This document shows, in pieces, positions 46,687 to 60,100 of a stretch of 64,000 nucleotides of DNA (the stretch's first letter is position 1; each line of letters opens with the position of its first letter). The notes beneath the pieces were generated by a model. It made no database searches, had not been told where the DNA came from, and worked only from the letters and a program-made list of their open reading frames with translations. The position numbers were made by a program, and so were the translations under genes. This DNA is from Ulva prolifera (taxonomy: Eukaryota; Chlorophyta; Ulvophyceae; Ulvales; Ulvaceae): contig CM041201.1 of the NCBI GenBank assembly GCA_023078555.1, forward strand, positions 5,153,713-5,217,712, in the 5' to 3' direction.

Positions 46687-48802
46687 ATGCAGGGCACTGT
46701 GTTCCGGCATGTCGTTCGCGCGCGCCTTCAGTGGGGTACGCCATCGATGATGCACAGCACTGCAATTCTAGCGATCAAGTTCAGCGTCGTGGTGATGGTT
46801 ACTCACTTCTTTTTGATCTTGTGCAGCCATCGGCGGGGCCAGCTGTTTTCGTGGACAAGACCACGAAAGTCATTACACAGGTGCGGAAAGGGACGTCCGG
46901 GCACCGAAAGCCATCAGAAGCATGTAGCCGATTACTTCTGCATAGCCAAATGGAGTGTAGTTATTGTACATTCATTGCTGTGCAGGGATTCACAGGCAAG
47001 AACGGGACATTCCACTCACAGCATGTGCTTTCCCTACCTCTTTGCCATTCCAGCGTAGACTGCCCCGGATCAGACACCTCATGCATACAAATCAGAGTCA
47101 GTGACATGAGGTGGTCAGTCCATCCTCGTGATCCTGCTGCATGCTCAACTCTAGTATGTCACAGGCCATCGACTACGGCACACAGATGGTCGGCGGAGTA
47201 ACGCCGAAAAAAGGCGGCACCACTCACCTTGGACTGCCAGTGTTTAACACTGTAAAGGTGTGATCACGCTGCCTGTCATATTGATTAAGCGAGACCTGAT
47301 GCGAAGTACTCTTGCACCAGCATGTACCAGGATGTCACGCTGTATCAGGTACGATTGAAGACGGAACTCCAATGGATCAACAACGATTTTCAACCCCTCA
47401 TATACATGGTGTACTATGACAGTGAGTCGAACTGTCGGAACGACACGTGCGAAATATGTCGGCACATGAAGCTGCCTGTCTCTGCTGTAGACGGCCAGCT
47501 CACGGCAGTTGTCCTTGACACCAGAATTTGCACAGATAAAAGGATATTGTGTCTACTCACGACATTAACAGTTTTTTCTATCAGCATTGCAGTCAGCTTC
47601 TGTATAAATGCCTGGACTTTGAACGAGCCGATGCCATGCATGGCCACACCAGTCGATATGGTCGTCTGGCAGATGGCAAGATCGGCTCAATCAGTTGATG
47701 ATAAAAACTCATCGCGTCTGATCCATGCAACTGCCTGATCAATGTGCGGATGAAGTGATGAAGACGGAATTTGGAACGCAATGGTCTTGCCTTGCAGGAA
47801 GCGAAGGAGGCCACAGGTTGCACTGCTAGTGCTATTTACGTTCCACCACCGTTTGCTGCAAAGGCAATCCTGGAGGCTGTTGAGGCAGAGCTCGACCTTG
47901 TGGTGTGCATTACTGAAGGGATCCCACAACATGACATGGTGAGATCTGCTCTTTCGTTGGCGTCTGTATGCCTGTGTACCCGATCCATCACATCACTGTG
48001 AACAGCCACGAATGTACAAGTGTGCCCGGCCCATATGGGTAAATCATGGACGTTTTGCAGGTCAAAGTCAAGAAGGCCATGTCTGATGGATGCAAGACAA
48101 GGCTCATTGGTCCCAATTGTCCAGGTATCATCAAGCCAGGCGAGTGTAAAATTGGAATCATGCCAGGTTACATACACACACCTGGAAAGATCGGTATTGT
48201 GTCGCGCTCTGGCACACTCACATATGAAGCAGTCTATCAGACCACTGCACAAGGACTGGGCCAGTCCACTGTGGTATGTTGCGATTTGAAGCATCATTTT
48301 GCGTGATCCACAGCCTGAAAGGTCATCAGCCAGTGATTGGCCTGTGTAGGTTGGGATTGGCGGAGATCCGTTCAATGGCACAAACTTCATTGACTGCTTG
48401 GAGCGCTTTGTCAAGGACCCTGAAACAGAGGGGATCATTATGATCGGTGAGATCGGTGGAACTGCTGAAGAAGCAGCCGCAGAATTCCTCAAGGAGAGCG
48501 GCACTGACAAGCCTGTTGTCGGATTCATTGCAGGTGTGTTTTCGATGGTAATGCCTGTTGTCCAGGACAGTTGCTGCTTCTTGGTCAATTTTCGTGCTTG
48601 TTTTCGACATGACGTGTCTGCAGGACTGACGGCCCCGCCTGGAAGACGCATGGGGCATGCAGGCGCAATCATTTCCGGGGGCAAAGGGACAGCAACAGAT
48701 AAGATAGTAGCATTGGAGATTGCAGGAGTCACAGTTGTGAACTCTCCTGCTCAAATGGGTACTGCCATGAAGCGAGTCATGGTTGAGAGAGGCTTGGCGT
48801 AG
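46687..48802 (+). CDS. Succinyl-CoA ligase alpha subunit, mitochondrial
   Basis: This TCA-cycle enzyme makes ATP or GTP from succinyl-CoA. The alpha subunit binds CoA and carries the phosphohistidine. Clear exons: 46827-46880 (DKTTKVITQ), 46986-47024, 47165-47257, 47798-47938, 48061-48273, 48350-48533 and 48624-48802, all in phase. Motifs: [100 protein letters not shown] and [18 protein letters not shown], which holds the active-site His in GHAGA. The N-terminus [17 protein letters not shown] is a fitting mitochondrial presequence. Its join to the exon at 46827 is not settled (phase mismatch), so a short exon may be missing. TGTAA follows at 48823. Confidence 0.95.
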
Positions 48803-48822
48803 AGCGTTTGCACTCTTACCTT

Positions 48823-48827
48823 TGTAA
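48823..48827 (+). promoter_or_regulatory. Candidate poly(A) signal TGTAA of succinyl-CoA ligase
   Basis: TGTAA lies 20 bases after the stop codon. Confidence 0.5.
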
Positions 48828-49665
48828 GCATATTCCTGACGTATTTCATGGTTTGGAAATGTGTAGAGGCACAGCGTGGGCGGCCGTGCTGCTACAGTGG
48901 CTGCATAGACGAGGCAGTGGAATGGCCACAATCCACAGGTGGAAGGTATCTCGAGTTGAATACTATACGCATGAGGGATTATCTTTCACTCCATTATGCT
49001 TTATTTGTTTGTGTCGTTTGGAGCTGTACTGTAGTATGTCTCTGTGTTACCTGAGCTGTTCACTGCCTGCCGTGCCCCTGGTGACAGAGTAGATGAAGTG
49101 CATGGTGGTCTTGAACATGATCACGGGATGCACAGAGGATGGTACTTCACAACTGCAACTTTGTCAAAGCGTGAAATTGAAGCGTGAAACGCTCAGCTTT
49201 TTCGCTTTTGTGGCGGTCACGGTGTGCAGTGAGCTAGCTGCATGTGAGATGCCGACTATTTCGTGGTGCCAACAGACCAGAAATGGAAGTGCTGTGTAAT
49301 ATGTTGTCATTCCTGTGATCATATGCGCTACATGTGACGCTCTGTCCTCAAAGCCCGGCTCTGTGTGTTTGCGCAGCATGTGAATCTGTGTTCAGCCGGG
49401 TCAGCATCAGCTCAACTTGGTTGCAAATTCCTGTGAGAATTGAACCCCGAATTGGTAGACTATAAATCTGCGGCTGTGCTCAGCTTACTGAAGCTAATGC
49501 GACAACTGTGATCTGTACACCTCGGGTATTGACGACTACACAGGCTCTACACTATTGCATGTACACATATCAAAACAGCTCTAGCACATTGACATGCTCG
49601 TCAGTGACCTGTACCACCCAAACGCATAGCATTGCTGTTCCCAGCAAGCTACAAGCAGATCTACA
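48828..49665. other. Convergent 3' spacer
   Basis: This spacer lies between the 3' ends of the succinyl-CoA ligase gene (+) and the SAC phosphatase gene (-). Only short frames are present; no gene was recognised. Confidence 0.5.
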
Positions 49666-52600
49666 TCACAACACATGAGGCATGATTGGCTCTGCCGGAT
49701 ATCCCTGACAGCCATAGAGGTTAGAGTACTCTTCCACCAGGCGCGCTTCCTCCCGTGGATCCATAAAAACTGCAGTGTACTGGTCTAGCCACCTCTGGAA
49801 CTCACTTTCGAGGGCTGCTGTCTCACTCACCAATGACAGTTCGGCTCCACGCCAAGCGTCAGCTAGCGCTGCCGTGTCTGCACCATCCCGAGAAATGTCG
49901 GCCACAGCATCTGCAGCTGTACTGGGACGAGCCAGCGGGCTGGGGCCCATGCGCAGCTCACTGCTGGGCATCGGCGATATGCACGACCGCATGGCCTCCC
50001 CAAGGCCTGTGGACGCCATACCACCGCTTGAATTCGACCTGCGCTGCTTGTTATCCTGCTTCACCCAAGTTTTGAGCGTGTCATGCAGCCCCCGAGAAAC
50101 AGGATCGTCATGTAACAAGGGTGGTGTGCAGGCGCCGCTGCCACGGCCGCCGCCTGGCATGGATCTTTTGCGCAGGTACGTCTCATCGACAACAGGCATG
50201 AGGGCCGCAGCACCGGGCACAAGCAACCGAGCGACCTCGAGAGACTCTGGAATGTCAGAAAGAGCACCCGATGCAGCCGTGTCGATCCCCGCACCGTCAG
50301 CATGACGCACACGCATGTGCTCCATGACTTGCATGTACACGCTCGTCTCCCCTTCGAGCCCCACATCAGCAAGGGAGCTGCTCAGAGCTCCAGGTGAGCT
50401 GCCGACGGTGCGGGAGCGCGGCATCAAGGCTGCATGCGTGCTGGAGTGAGCCTGCGCTGAGCTCTGCCGCTGCATGGCGTTGAATCCGCCAGCAGCTTGG
50501 AACGCGGAGGTCAGCAAGTCGCCCTCCATCCGACCACGGCGCGTCCGACTGTGGCCGTGTGGAGACGCGCTGGTCGGGGCGCCGCCTTGCGGGACCCTGG
50601 AGAACTGCGGCGACCCGCCGAGAAGGGGTGCGGACGCGATGTTGGTTGCGCTGTCTCCAGAGAGGTGCCCTGACATGTCCACCGGTGGGGACTCGGGACA
50701 GATGACCTCCGTGACGGAGTGGCGCACTGCCCGGGCGCTGCTGCGAGTCGACCACGCTCCCCTCCAGCGCCCAGCTGCCTGCACGACTTCGGCCACAGGG
50801 TGTCACACAGTGGCGCGAGATCCGGATACACGGCAGCGCGGCAGCACAGCATGTGCGGGCAGCATCGTGAATGCTTGCACCACAGATCACACCAGTGGAG
50901 TGGCCATGCGTGCAGCTGCGGCTATGTGGTCAATGATCGACTGTGGCATCTCGCACACTGTGCGTCACTCAGTGGCCGTTGGTCCCGCCATTAAATGAGC
51001 TGAATGCTGATGCATTGGCCCAGGCTAGACTACATGGCTGGCAGGTCAGCAGTGCCACACCTGTGTGGGGAGAGGGTCCGGGATCGTTTCTGCACCCAGC
51101 CGCCCACGCAGCACGGCGGCTGCTGGCACCCCGGGCAGCGCCTTTGGCACTGCCGCCACGTCCGCATGCAGGAACAGCGGCAGGCCGGCTATGCGAGTGC
51201 GCGGCAGGCCCGGCATGTTCGTGTGAGCAGCCGGCTCCGCGCCCGTGCGCGTGCTCAGCAGCTCGTCTGCGTGCCCTGATGCATGCGTCATGAACGTGGA
51301 GGTGTGCGAGTGCGCCGCCGTTGGCGAGATGTTCTCCGACACGCCGCACGAGAGGAACGAGAGCGTTCGGGACAGCGCATGGGTGGTGGAAAAGTCCCGC
51401 GACACCTCGGACCTGCCATCGAGGCCGTACGACTGGTCCCGGGGCGACCTGCACGGCAAATGCTCCAGTACCTTCTGAACAGCTAGCTTTTTGCAATGCA
51501 CCAGCACGGTAGCGGTGCTGGACTGATCGTCTACTACCGGGAGCTGAGTGCCAGCACGCTGAGAGAGGGAGCGAGGCGCTTTCCACGATCGGAGCATGAT
51601 GACACAAGCAGGGCTGTTCTGGTGGCCACTGAGACATGCCGCACGCGTGAGAAATGCACTGAAGCCAGACAAGGGACAAATGCAGAAAGATGCACTCCTC
51701 ATCTCACACACAGTCACGGCCACAGGGAGTGATGCGGTGTTTGGATCGGGCGCAGTTCAGGCGTCTTCGAGTGCTTTGCATGCCCTGCCAGTGGACAGGG
51801 GGTCTCTGACAAGACAGGGGGGGGGGAGCGGCGCACAGACGCCGCAATGTGGCGGCAGACGGCGCACCGGGGTCCAGGCTGCCGCTGTGAGAGGCCAAGA
51901 GCATTGCGGAAGAAGTTGAGGAGGGGCTGTGAGTGGGAGCGCGTAGCGGTGTCCCGGTGCATGCGCACCGAGACCGGGCAGCCCTGCGGTGCGCTGCGCA
52001 GTGCATCGAATGAGTGCAGCTTCGCCGTCTTCGGCTCCGCACCCTTCTGTGGACCACGGAACATCGGCATGCGCGCCAGCGACCACGTCACACGCTTGCT
52101 ATGCACCTGCACCTCCGCACGTCGGTGTTGCGGAACAGCCCTGCAGCTGCCTTCTGCATGCCCGCCGGAGCCACGCAGCCCTGCGATAATGACAGTACGC
52201 CCACGTCCCGGTCGGAAAACAATGCAGGTGACAGCTATCACTGTGATGTATGCAGTCTAGCTCTTCAGGCAGCGCTACACGAAGATCACATTGGCACCAG
52301 AAGCACGTGAGTATCCCATCAGGAGGGTCTATGCGGCCTTGCAGCATGTCAGGGCACCGTGGTGCCTGCCGTGGACGCATGCGCAGCTCGGTTCCACGTT
52401 GCAGCGACAACAAGAGTCGGGGCTGCACCCCACTCAGGGGTTCCTCGTCAACACCCAGGTCGACCTCCTTCACGGCTCGGTCCATGTCGGAGCACTGTGC
52501 GAGGATGCCATCAACCTTGGACGTGACCTCAACCGCGAGCGCCTGGCTCTCAGACAGCGAGGCGTCGCGCAGGCGCTGCGAGCTGTCAGCTCCGGCATCG

Positions 52601-53108
52601 AGAACGGTGTCGAGCGCCCCGGGGCTGCCGCTTATCATCGATGCAAGGTCGGCACTGCCCACGGCTCCAAGCCCTGCCGCCCCCGGCATCGCCACCGAAG
52701 CCGGGGGCACAAACGTCGGGGACTGTGCGCCGTCCGACTCTGCCCCGTCCTCGTCCGTTTCCCCCTCGCGCATCATGGCCTCCGGGTCGTAGTGCAGTGG
52801 GCTCATGCTGGGGCCTGCAGGTGCATGCAGGCACGTCTCCCGATGGCGACGGTCAGCGGACCTCGAAACAGAACGTATGCCCAGGGACCCTGCACCGAGG
52901 GAGGCACAAGGGCCTCCTTTGCCACGGACATAGACTGAACGCGTACATGCGTGGGCATACCTACAGCAGACGGCCCACACCGCCTGTTGGCTGCACCGAC
53001 AATGCGCAGAACCACTGGCGCGCGCGCGCGCGCGCACGCACGTACACACACGTACACACACGCACACGTACACGTACACGTACACGTACACGTACACGTA
53101 CACGTACA

Positions 53109-53143
<35 letters not shown>

Positions 53144-56100
53144 AGAGTTGTACAATTGGTGAGCTTGACGCACGGTGGTGACGGTGGCAATCGCCAATGG
53201 CAGGGTGCACACCAGCGTGGAGGTGCTTGTCAGAGCCGAGCTCCCAGACCGCCGGCTTGCCTGGATGAGGCACAAAGTTTCCGAGGAACAGGTTCATGGC
53301 CTGCTGCTTCTCGGCGTCGTTGAGGTTGTTGTTGTAGATGCGCGTCAGTGTTGTCACCAGGTCGCGGCTCTGCACCTTGGCGTTCCAGTCGCCGCGCTGG
53401 CGGTGGAAGTACTGGCTGTGTGCCTGGCTGCCGCCATACTGCATCGCCAGGCAGTTGCCCATGCGCTCGTACCTGCACACGCTTCCATGTCACACCCGAC
53501 CAACAGTCACACCAGCACCAACTTCCTCGCCCGGCATTACGCTGAGCATGTTGCCGTACATCAACACATGCACTAGCTTCTTGAAAGGGGAGGGCAGACG
53601 CTTACACCCGCGTCTTGCCAGGTAAAAATCATTCAAGCTGAGGTCACATCGAGTAGATCATAGGATCAGCTGCCATGAGACTGCTGGCCAAAGCACATCG
53701 ACTAACTGGGAAACTACAACTGGTACCGTGAGAGGACACACAGTCAAGCGCACAGAGCTGTGAAGAACTACAGGATGCTGACGCAAGCATGAGCACATGC
53801 GGATCGCGGTCCGCAAGGCAGGTGAACGATGGACAGGCTCTGCTTTCGAGCATGGACTGATGCTGCGGGTCGCACATGGACATGATCTCCATTGCCATCG
53901 AGCTGCCGAAATCCACCTCCGACTCGTCAGAGAGATCCAGCTCCTGCAGCTGCACGCCCAGTACCTGGAGCCCGTAGATACACTGCGCTACGTTCGTGCG
54001 ATCCAGGCAGTCGATGCAGTTTGTGCGCAGCAAGCCTTTCTGGAGTCGCAAGTGCACTCCCCCCTGCCCCGGCATCGCCGGCACACCGTCCGAAATGCTC
54101 CCGAGCACTTCGCCGCCAGCCGCGGCACCCCAGTGGTCCATGGGGCCTGCGGGCGCACCGCCGCCAGTTCCAGCCGCAGCAGCTTCGTGACCGTAGCGGT
54201 GCCGGCGGCCATGAGGGTTGAAGACAAACACCCCCGACAGACGGTACGCGCTGTCCAGCAGCGGCTTGAGGTCGGGGTAGACGTGCTCGAAGCCCTTCCG
54301 CTTGAAGACGTAGGTGAAGTCGAAGGTGTGGTACACGATCGCGTGCCTCGGGTCGCGCATCTTCTCATTCAGGACCTTGACGGCGTTCTTGAATTCATCG
54401 CCGAGCACGCTCTCATGTTTCACGCGCTCGTGGGTTTTGACGAGGTTCAGCACGACAACGGGGTCGCCGTAACGCTCCGAGAGGTCGTCAAAGTGGAGGG
54501 TGGTCGAGTCGTACAGCGGGTCGAGCGGAGGCAGCTTGATGGAGGGCTTCATGCTGAGCAGCGGGCCTGTCGCCTCCTGGAACCAGTAGAGCGGGATGCT
54601 GCCGCGCATCTGCACCATCGAGCTCAGCAGCGGCCGCCGCGTCGCACCGTCCCGCCCTGCAACACATCCTGTCCAATGCGTTCATGTTGTGAAGAAGATG
54701 GGCGGTAGGCAGAGTTTGCAGTGTGGTTGGAGCGTCAGAAATCTGACGGCGCCAGTACCACAACATCAGGTGTGTCTTCTGTACAACGAGGCAGGCCTCC
54801 ACATTAAATGAGATTTGGGTGTCGATTGCAGAAGTCCATGACAATTCAGCCGATCATGCGTCACTGATGCTGGCCGGAAATAATGGTGTGCTGCCCACAT
54901 GGAGCAGCATGGGTGCAGGTTTCAAGTGCAAACACGGCGGCTGCAAATGCCGGTCCCATGGATATGAGAGGGATAATCACGTCCTTGCCAATCTGTGGCA
55001 TTGATTGCGCCCCTGTGTCGCTTCGCCAGCTCATGCGATGGCCGCCATCTCTGGAATCCAGCAGACCCAACTGCGCCGCACGCTGCTCTGGATGTGGTGG
55101 CCGTCTGGTCCATCGCCAACGTGCTCAACATTTGATCGCGGCGCAAGGCAATATGCGGAAATACATGTATGGTACACGGGGGCTGGCGTGGCGTACCGGT
55201 TTGCACTATCTGCTCTGTCTCAACATCATTTGCTACGTGGCCGAGGCCGTTGATGCCCCGCTTTCGCCAGCGGGTGCCGGCAAAGAAGCGCGAGCGGCGT
55301 GCAATCAGAGTGAACTGCACTGGCGCCCCAAACACTGACAGCACCTTCTGTTCAAGGTAGCCGTGGATCAGTGGCAGCACCCATTGAGTCGACACCTACA
55401 GAGACACACACACACTTCACAGGGCTACAGCGTCAGGTGAATGCGTCAGCATGCTCCTGCTGGGCGCAAAGCAGGCAAACATACCATGATGTGCGGGATT
55501 TGGAGTGGAACAGGCTGGTCCGATGCCATGGTGAGCTCACAGGGCGCTCATGCGGGCATGTGTGTGAACTACGGCTCCAGGCACTGCCGATAACTGAGAC
55601 TGTAGCCAGCTGGGGGGCGCTAACCTGCACTCAGAGCGGTGAGACATACCTTTGGCCGGAAGTCTCGTGTCAGATACTCGTTCCACACGAAGCGGCTGTC
55701 GAATGGATCGGACAGGGGCTTGGTGAGGTTTGTCTGCAGCGTGTGACAGAGGTTATAAGAGTATGACACAAGGAAGTCCTTGGAAAGGTCTAGCCCTGAA
55801 GTAATGAGCTTCCGGTAGCGACGCTCAGCCTGCTGCTCCCTGCCAGAAGCCCGTGTGTGGCCATGAGGAAGAGGAATGAGCTGCACATCTTTCACTGCAA
55901 AGAGCCCATGCCCTGCACAGACGGTCAAGATGTCATAAGCTGATGACGTGCCATCCTAGAAGTGAACTTGCGCTGCAATGACCGGATGCCAGAGCTGAGT
56001 GGGGACCACGCAGCAGATCGCAGATCGCACCACAAATGGAACCCACAAACTGGCGAGCAGTCAACACAAGCAAGTAGTAGCCTGCCAGAAATCGGAAGCA

Positions 56101-56478
56101 TCCTAGAATCCCATATGCCTGCAGACGATGGAGTTCTGAAAATTTTCTGATCGAGGCACGCATTGGCATCATTGCCAGGTACCATGTCGCTGCAATGCTT
56201 CGGCTGTTGATCTGCCACACAGGACCTCTATAGCCCACCTTGCAGACAGGCTGAAGATTGGCATTCGTATTCTGAATTCTCTTGAGCTCCTTCTCGTATT
56301 CTGGAATGGTGTATTCTTGATCGTCACTGTGCACCTCGAGATGTTTGATCGTGGAACGGCTGATGCGTAGCAACTTGCCTGTTTTCTCCACTGCCGTGTA
56401 ACCGAAGATATACAAATCAGAGTTCGTTTGATGAAAATCCGTGTATTCAAACAAAGGAAGCCGAACTTGCCCAAACAT
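49666..56478 (-). CDS. SAC-domain phosphoinositide phosphatase, FIG4/plant SAC1-5 type
   Basis: SAC phosphatases remove phosphate from phosphoinositides. FIG4-type enzymes act on PI(3,5)P2 at vacuolar or endosomal membranes. Minus-strand exons include 56239-56478, about 56045-56120, about 55650-55920, about 55190-55394, 53876-54656 and 53213-53472, followed by long C-terminal exons ending at 49666. Family blocks: [16 protein letters not shown] start, [89 protein letters not shown], the catalytic CX5R motif in [15 protein letters not shown], then [12 protein letters not shown] and [15 protein letters not shown]. An insert rich in Gly and Ala precedes the catalytic motif. The C-terminal part (about 49666-52830) is long, Ser/Pro/Ala-rich and poorly conserved, ending in a [10 protein letters not shown]...EEARLVEEY segment like the FIG4-family tail. 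Exon limits in the C-terminal half are unresolved. Confidence 0.85.
53021..53141. repeat. Compound microsatellite in a SAC-gene intron
   Basis: Three repeat types lie in succession on the plus strand: (GC)n from about 53021, (CACGTA)n around 53065-53112, and (CA)n to about 53141. On the coding strand this is GT-rich and sits in the intron after the exon that ends at 53213. Confidence 0.9.
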
Positions 56479-57197
56479 GACCGTGAAAGACTCACACGCC
56501 AGGACCTGCTAGTTTCACTGAATCTCACAGTCTGCAACTGAATTCACGGCTCACTTGCAAAGCCGGATCAGATGTGTAGCGTCGGTGATACACTCCCTGA
56601 TGAAGCTAGCGGACTATGGCCGCAACACCCGCAAGGATTCTTTCAGTGGACGTCTCATCAACGATCGGTCGTGACACCACGCACAACAGGAATCGCAAAT
56701 CTAGGGGCCGGTGTTGTTGGAGCCAATTTTATACAGAAACTCATAATCGCGGTCGGTACAGAAGAAGCGCATGCGTACGCAGCATCATGCTCCGTAGGTG
56801 GGCCTGTTTATGCCGGTACGACCGGAGCGCAACAGGAAAACGGTTGAACTTACACAACAAAATTGCAAAAGGCGCAGGATCTGAGGACAAGATTCTGCCC
56901 AGTTTGCATGATCGCCACGAGCAGTAAAAATGCAAAGCGGTGCATGATGCGGACGCTTCAGTGAGTGATGACATATGCATGAACCGACGCAAGTTGATCA
57001 CAGCTCTCCAGCTGTGGTTAACAGGGGAACACCCACTTGTATCAGCGGCTGCAACATTTGCATGACACATAAGATACACAGGAGGATGTCTGCGCATATG
57101 GTAGTGTTGATGACCCTTTCTGAATTTCTCCATCGTGTCGCATGTGATCAATGACGCAGCAGCGCGCTGGACGTCACGGCTGAACAGGTTTACACCG
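56479..57197. other. Spacer upstream of the SAC gene
   Basis: No gene was recognised. It lies upstream of the SAC start and downstream of the TPR-containing gene on the same strand, so it should hold the SAC promoter. A further SAC 5' exon may lie here, because the reading at 56478 starts close to the conserved fold. Confidence 0.4.
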
Positions 57198-60100
57198 TCA
57201 TCGTGCAGTAGCGTCGGTTTGTCGTCTGTGAAGCAAAGAGAGCATGCGCTCTTGCAAGTGGTATGTGTGCTTGTGGTTCGGAGGCAACTCAGTGCGGAAG
57301 ATGGCCATCGCTACTTCATACGATTCACCGGCCTGTTGAAATCTCCCGCTCAAAGCGTACACATCACCCAGAAGTACTTCTGCATGTGCTCTGTCAATTT
57401 GTCGCTTGCCTTTGCGTGACCCCTTGCCCTGCACTCACGACTGCTTTCAGTGTCACAAGATGGCAGCGTAGCGGTGATAACTAGGACCGCAAGCCTTTTT
57501 CACTGCTGGCAAAGACTCGTCATGTACAGTCTGAGCTGGATCGTACTTCACTGAGGCTCCTCAGCCTGGAGAATAGCGACTCGGCCTTATCAAGCTCCCC
57601 CAGTCCCATGGCACACTTTCCATACAGGTCTAGCGTTTTGGATTTGAGAGTACGACTGACTATGGCACGATCCTGATGGTAGTCCTGAGTCATGAGAATT
57701 TGATCAAGCTGTTGGGCACAACCCCGAAGCTGCTCCCCTTCTGCTTTGTTCACGTCATTCAGAAGCAGGCATCCAGCTATGTAGTGCACTTCACAAATTG
57801 AGTGCCACAACTTGTATTCTAGCCCGTCGATACCTTCTGGCTTTTCTACCCCTTGGTTAGCCAGCTCGGTGGCGACGCAGTACAGTAAAGTCACAGCCTG
57901 CTCTGCCACCTGCAAATTCTCAGTTGACTCGAAAGTATCACTCCTCTCAAAGCTCATAGAAGCCTCCATCAAGGCATTGCTTTTTTTGCTGTGACGATTG
58001 TTCTGCCAATAATTACTGGCCACAAGGCTGCCTGACTATCGGGCAGTCGTGAAACAGAGACAAAGTAAACGAAACAGCCTCTTCAGTGGCCATGGAACAT
58101 ACCGCATGCGCGTGTACAGGAATTGACCGTAGTTTCGCATCTAAATCTTTCAGGCTTTCCAGCAGTGCCTTGAGATCACACTCAAGGTCAGTGTGTGCTG
58201 ACCGGATCTGCTTCCACTTCTCCAATGTTTCCATCACTGAAACTGCGTTTTCCAATATTCCAGGTGCAACTTCATCCTCTTGGTTTACCATCATCCCAGA
58301 AGGATTGTCACGGAGCGTGGACAAAGTCATGTCCATGGCCGATGCTGACATAGACCGCTTACGTGTATGAAAGGAATGTGCCATGCTTGACACTGCATCG
58401 TTTGCGTTTGGAACCAGGAACATTGATCGAAGGGCATGTGCATCAAGCGCACTAGGCGCAGTGATGATACAGCTCTGCATGCTGCAGTACCAGCACACAT
58501 ACTGCGTGAATGCTTGAGCTCCTGCCTCCCGAAGCTGTACATCTGCAATACCTTTCCGGCGCATCAGCTGCAGCACACCAAAATTGGTTGACACACAAGA
58601 GCGCGAAGAGAGCAGCGCCGCTGAAGACAGCTCGTATACTGTGAAGCACTCCAAGTCTGCCGAACTTGCACAATGTGATCGTACATACAGTCTGGATGAT
58701 GGGAGTCGCATGTGGTGCCATCCGCATCATGAGGTACGCACTGCTTCAACTGAGAGGATATGGCCAGACTCGCTGTCTGGTTGCAGCGGCAACGGGTCTG
58801 CAGGCTGAAAAGTTAGTGCAACACCAGCCTCTTGAAGGACGTTCACTGCCAAAACTTCGTGCCGCATCATGAAGATGACGACCGAAGCATATGAAACCGC
58901 TCTAGTCACCACTGATGACAGAGGTAAACTCAAGTCGAACTGAATAATCCTTTTGCACCCTGACAAGTCCAGCCCCACCAGCTGTGCCTCTGTTGCCAAT
59001 ATGACACTCGATTTCCGATCAAATGCCGTGGATTTCTGCAGAGGTCTTGTGGGTGTGGCAGATAAAAGAGCAGTCATGGAAAACAAAGTTGATTTGCATG
59101 GCTGTGAGGACAAGACGCCTTTCAACCGTAGGAGAGCAGCACCTCATGGAATGTCATATCTGGGCTGATTACCACCACAGTCCCAATGGGCTTATATCCA
59201 TGCCCCTGCAGGCTTTCCAGCAGTTGTCGGAGGTAAACAGCTACAGATGTAGTGCCCAGCACCACCAGAGTTTGATGTTTTGTGGCCCGTGCCAGCACCA
59301 GCTGCGTCCCAAGTTGTTCCAGTTTTTGCATTGGGGTCGTGATCGTCCAATGGAATTTGCCAATCGCTGGAAGGCGCTGAAGGTGCTCAGCAGGCTTCTT
59401 TATCATCATTGAGCTGCGCCTAGTATTTGATCGCCACTGGGCGACTGCATGAGTGACGGATGGCAGAGCTGGAGCCACCCCCTCACTGACCGCATGCCAG
59501 TAGGGCACTTGTGTGCTGTGAAGCGACGCCGACGCAAGGGCATTGAGGATGCAGCTGCAGTGCTCGCTGACAGCATCATGTGCGCTCTTGTGCGTGACAA
59601 CTGCCGTCTGCTGGCACACCTGCTGTGGGTGTGGCAGGGAAAGCGTCAATCTCTGCTCAAGAGCATAGATACAGTGCAACTGGGTTGTGATCTTCTGAAA
59701 GAGGCTGCTGCGATGCCGCTGCAGAGCCTCGAGCTTTTGTAGCAGCTCTGCTGCCACATGTTTGTAGCAAGACCCCACTGCTGCTGCAAATGGCAGATCC
59801 TGCAAACCCATTTGCCTTGAGCAGGGACAGATACTGAAATTTGAAGTTGTAGCGTGTGTCAGGCTTTTGAGGTGACATCATACATGCATCAGTGCTTCAG
59901 AGACGTCATCAGACAGCGTCCCAGATGCATCAACATCTTGCAAGCAGAAGCTCCCGGCTGCATCCGGTTCACCCATCAAGACGTTGTCGAATTTGGGCAG
60001 ACCAGGGATTGCTAACGTAAAAGCGGATAAAGCCTTGCGGTGTTTCGGCGGTTGCTCTTCCATGCAGATTTCTCCCAGAAGCTTCAGTGTCTCGACCAAG

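Noticed and set aside
52951..53181. Repetitive reading of alternating His/Val/Thr or Val/Tyr/Cys
   Set aside because: It is a translation of the compound microsatellite inside an intron.
53797..54708. Plus-strand open frame of 303 codons
   Set aside because: It is antisense to the catalytic exon of the SAC phosphatase, whose motifs are unambiguous.
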